Source: an uncultured Phocaeicola sp. (lineage in GTDB: Bacteria > Bacteroidota > Bacteroidia > Bacteroidales > Bacteroidaceae). Taken from it: a DNA stretch of 64,000 bases. The notes beneath the pieces were generated by a model. The model searched no databases. It was given only the letters and a program-made list of their open reading frames with translations, and was not told where the DNA came from. Of this stretch, positions 62,615-64,000 are shown in pieces. The position numbers and the translations under genes were made by a program. Each line of letters opens with the position of its first letter. The first letter of the stretch is position 1. The stretch is taken from the NCBI GenBank assembly GCA_944320855.1, contig CALUJF010000003.1, forward strand, positions 1 through 64,000, written 5' to 3'.

Positions 62615-64000
62615 ATGAAAAAGAACTATATATATTTATTCTTCATCCTTTTTGTAACAATATTGCAAGGATGCAAGGATGACAGCATAGTTAAGGGAGC
62701 CGAGTTTTCCCTTAGCCGCGACGGGCAGGAAGTAACTGATTTTTCGTTCGGTTACGGACAAGGACACATTATGGTGGCTCTTGCTTCAAGCACTGGCTGG
62801 ACATTGGAAAGTGACCAGACGTGGTGTACTTTGTCTAACGTCTCAGGTAAAGCCACTAAAGAACAGTACATAAAAATAACTTATGAAAGAAATACAGGCG
62901 AACAGGCGCGTAAGGCTACAATCACAATGAATGCTGGTGGAAACATAAAACAATACGCTGTGACACAAGGCTCCAAATACGATACGATATATCCTGAAGG
63001 TATGGAGAAGGATGCAATAGAAGTTGCCAAATCAATTGCTATAGGATGGAATTTAGGTAATACGCTTGAAGCACCTGACGGAGAGAATACTTGGGGAGCA
63101 CCTACTACAACCCAAACTATTATTAATAAAGTAAAGGAGATGGGTTTCAATGCAGTACGTATTCCGTGTGCATGGAATCAGCCGCAATATCTGGAAGCGG
63201 ATGGAAAGACACTCAAGACTGATTGGTTAGACCATGTGAAAGAAATAGTTGATTTCTGTCAGAATGCAGACATGTATGCCATTGTAAATATTCACTGGGA
63301 TGGAGGATGGCAGGATCAGAGTTGTGATGCTTCTGCTCTGACAGCAGACTCTATAGCTACAGTAGAGGCTAAAGTCTATGATTTTTGGACACAAATTGCT
63401 ACTGCATTCCGTGATTATGACGGACGTCTTTTGTTTGCTGGAGCAAATGAACCTGCTGTTGCAAATCGTGAAGATATGGCTGTTTTACGTCGTTACGAAC
63501 AAGCTTTTGTGAATGCGGTACGTGATACGGGAGGAAACAATACTTATCGTAATTTGATAGTCCAGGGACCTGATACTAATATAGATAAGACATACGATTG
63601 GTTTGAACTTCCTGAAGACCCTACTCCTGCACGTTTGATGGTAGAAGTACATTACTATACACCGTTTAATTTCTGCCTTAACGATCCATCCAATGAATTG
63701 GCTGACAGAATGACTTACTTTTGGGGTGAACCTTACGAACAGTATGCCCTTGAATATATGGACGGAAAATTCGATTATGACAATCAGGAGGGATACGTGC
63801 ATGAGCAGATGAACAAGATGAAGACAAAGTTCGTTGACCTGGGAGTTCCTGTAATCATCGGAGAGTTTGGTCTGGCATATCGTGAATATGAAAATGACCC
63901 ATTGCTTGAAGACTATAAGAACTATGACAAGATTGTAGCCAATATGGATATGCTTCAGGAAAAATGTGAAGAGTCTGAAGGCTATTTCCTCGGTTATGTA
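62615..64000 (+). CDS. BACON-GH5 surface endo-xyloglucanase-like lipoprotein (partial, runs off the window)
   Basis: The frame is open from the ATG at 62615 to the last base, 462 codons. Lipobox TILQGCKDD: K-D-D after the cysteine fits surface export. A BACON domain covers about residues 33-125 (SSTGWTLESDQTWCTLSNVSG, RKATITMNAGG). The GH5 barrel follows with IAIGWNLGNTLEAP, WGAPTTTQ, FNAVRIPCAWN, NIHWDGGW, acid/base E279 in GANEPAV, VEVHYYTPF and nucleophile E417 in IIGEFGL. The BACON-GH5_4 layout is that of BoGH5A, the endo-xyloglucanase that starts xyloglucan breakdown on the cell surface. Only the last part of the barrel is missing. Confidence 0.93.
   Translation, partial: MKKNYIYLFFILFVTILQGCKDDSIVKGAEFSLSRDGQEVTDFSFGYGQGHIMVALASSTGWTLESDQTWCTLSNVSGKATKEQYIKITYERNTGEQARKATITMNAGGNIKQYAVTQGSKYDTIYPEGMEKDAIEVAKSIAIGWNLGNTLEAPDGENTWGAPTTTQTIINKVKEMGFNAVRIPCAWNQPQYLEADGKTLKTDWLDHVKEIVDFCQNADMYAIVNIHWDGGWQDQSCDASALTADSIATVEAKVYDFWTQIATAFRDYDGRLLFAGANEPAVANREDMAVLRRYEQAFVNAVRDTGGNNTYRNLIVQGPDTNIDKTYDWFELPEDPTPARLMVEVHYYTPFNFCLNDPSNELADRMTYFWGEPYEQYALEYMDGKFDYDNQEGYVHEQMNKMKTKFVDLGVPVIIGEFGLAYREYENDPLLEDYKNYDKIVANMDMLQEKCEESEGYFLGYV

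Noticed and set aside
1-64000. tRNA or rRNA genes
   Set aside because: No cloverleaf with a CCA-type end or GGTTCRA T-loop in the intergenic gaps was recognised, and no rRNA sequence.

Overview
The window reads as chromosome of a gut-type Bacteroidales, most likely Bacteroidaceae (Bacteroides or Phocaeicola-like). The reasons are the SusC/SusD pair, a hybrid two-component regulator, several surface-type lipoproteins, Bacteroidetes-only families (DUF2723, DUF3098, DUF4271, fimbrillin-like) and many TAnnTTTG -7 promoter boxes without clear Shine-Dalgarno sites. I see no tRNA, rRNA, CRISPR array or intact transposase. Species cannot be fixed from the sequence alone.

Layout. 1-8377 holds the end of an unidentified gene, a MarC-family protein, nadB (minus), a PH-domain protein, lpdA, dacB, a short-chain dehydrogenase and a DUF4861 lipoprotein. 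8393-12418 holds a small polysaccharide deacetylase and a large DUF2723 membrane glycosyltransferase on the minus strand. 12749-16938 is a compact three-gene operon: a 936-residue secreted protein of four repeated beta-sandwich modules with a glycine/alanine-rich hydrophobic insertion, an orphan helical protein and a DUF1963 protein. It is the best candidate here for an undescribed system. 16998-21831 is the phosphate uptake block (pstB, pstA, pstC, pstS and an OprP-type porin, all minus, no phoU). The pstS upstream region is filled by about twelve 11-bp repeats. 22136-24064 is a lone heparinase II/III-family lyase.

24190-36158 is a minus-strand housekeeping stretch in Bacteroidetes-typical order: tyrS, tatD-like, yidD, rnpA, hemD, DUF4271, LOG family, metK (with a probable SAM-II riboswitch in its leader), folK, queA, truB, uppP, DUF3098, ftsX and a methyltransferase. 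A small PspC protein follows on the plus strand.

36587 to the right edge is a polysaccharide utilisation locus. Minus strand: fimbrillin-like lipoprotein, GH5, GH29, the hybrid regulator (HTCS), GH31 with PA14, GH2, GH3, GH97. Plus strand: SusC, SusD, an IPT/TIG surface glycan-binding protein and a BACON-GH5 that runs off the window. The set matches the xyloglucan loci of Bacteroides: surface GH5 cuts the backbone, SusCD imports oligosaccharides, periplasmic GH31, GH2 and GH3 remove xylose, galactose and glucose, and the HTCS senses a product. GH29 and GH97 suggest a fucosylated or otherwise decorated substrate.

Non-coding structure is rich. There are several arrays with an exact 11-bp period, a 4 x 21-bp repeat occurring in two distant intergenic regions, a 185-bp MITE-like element upstream of the HTCS, a leader motif shared by tyrS and the DUF2723 gene, and many symmetric terminators.
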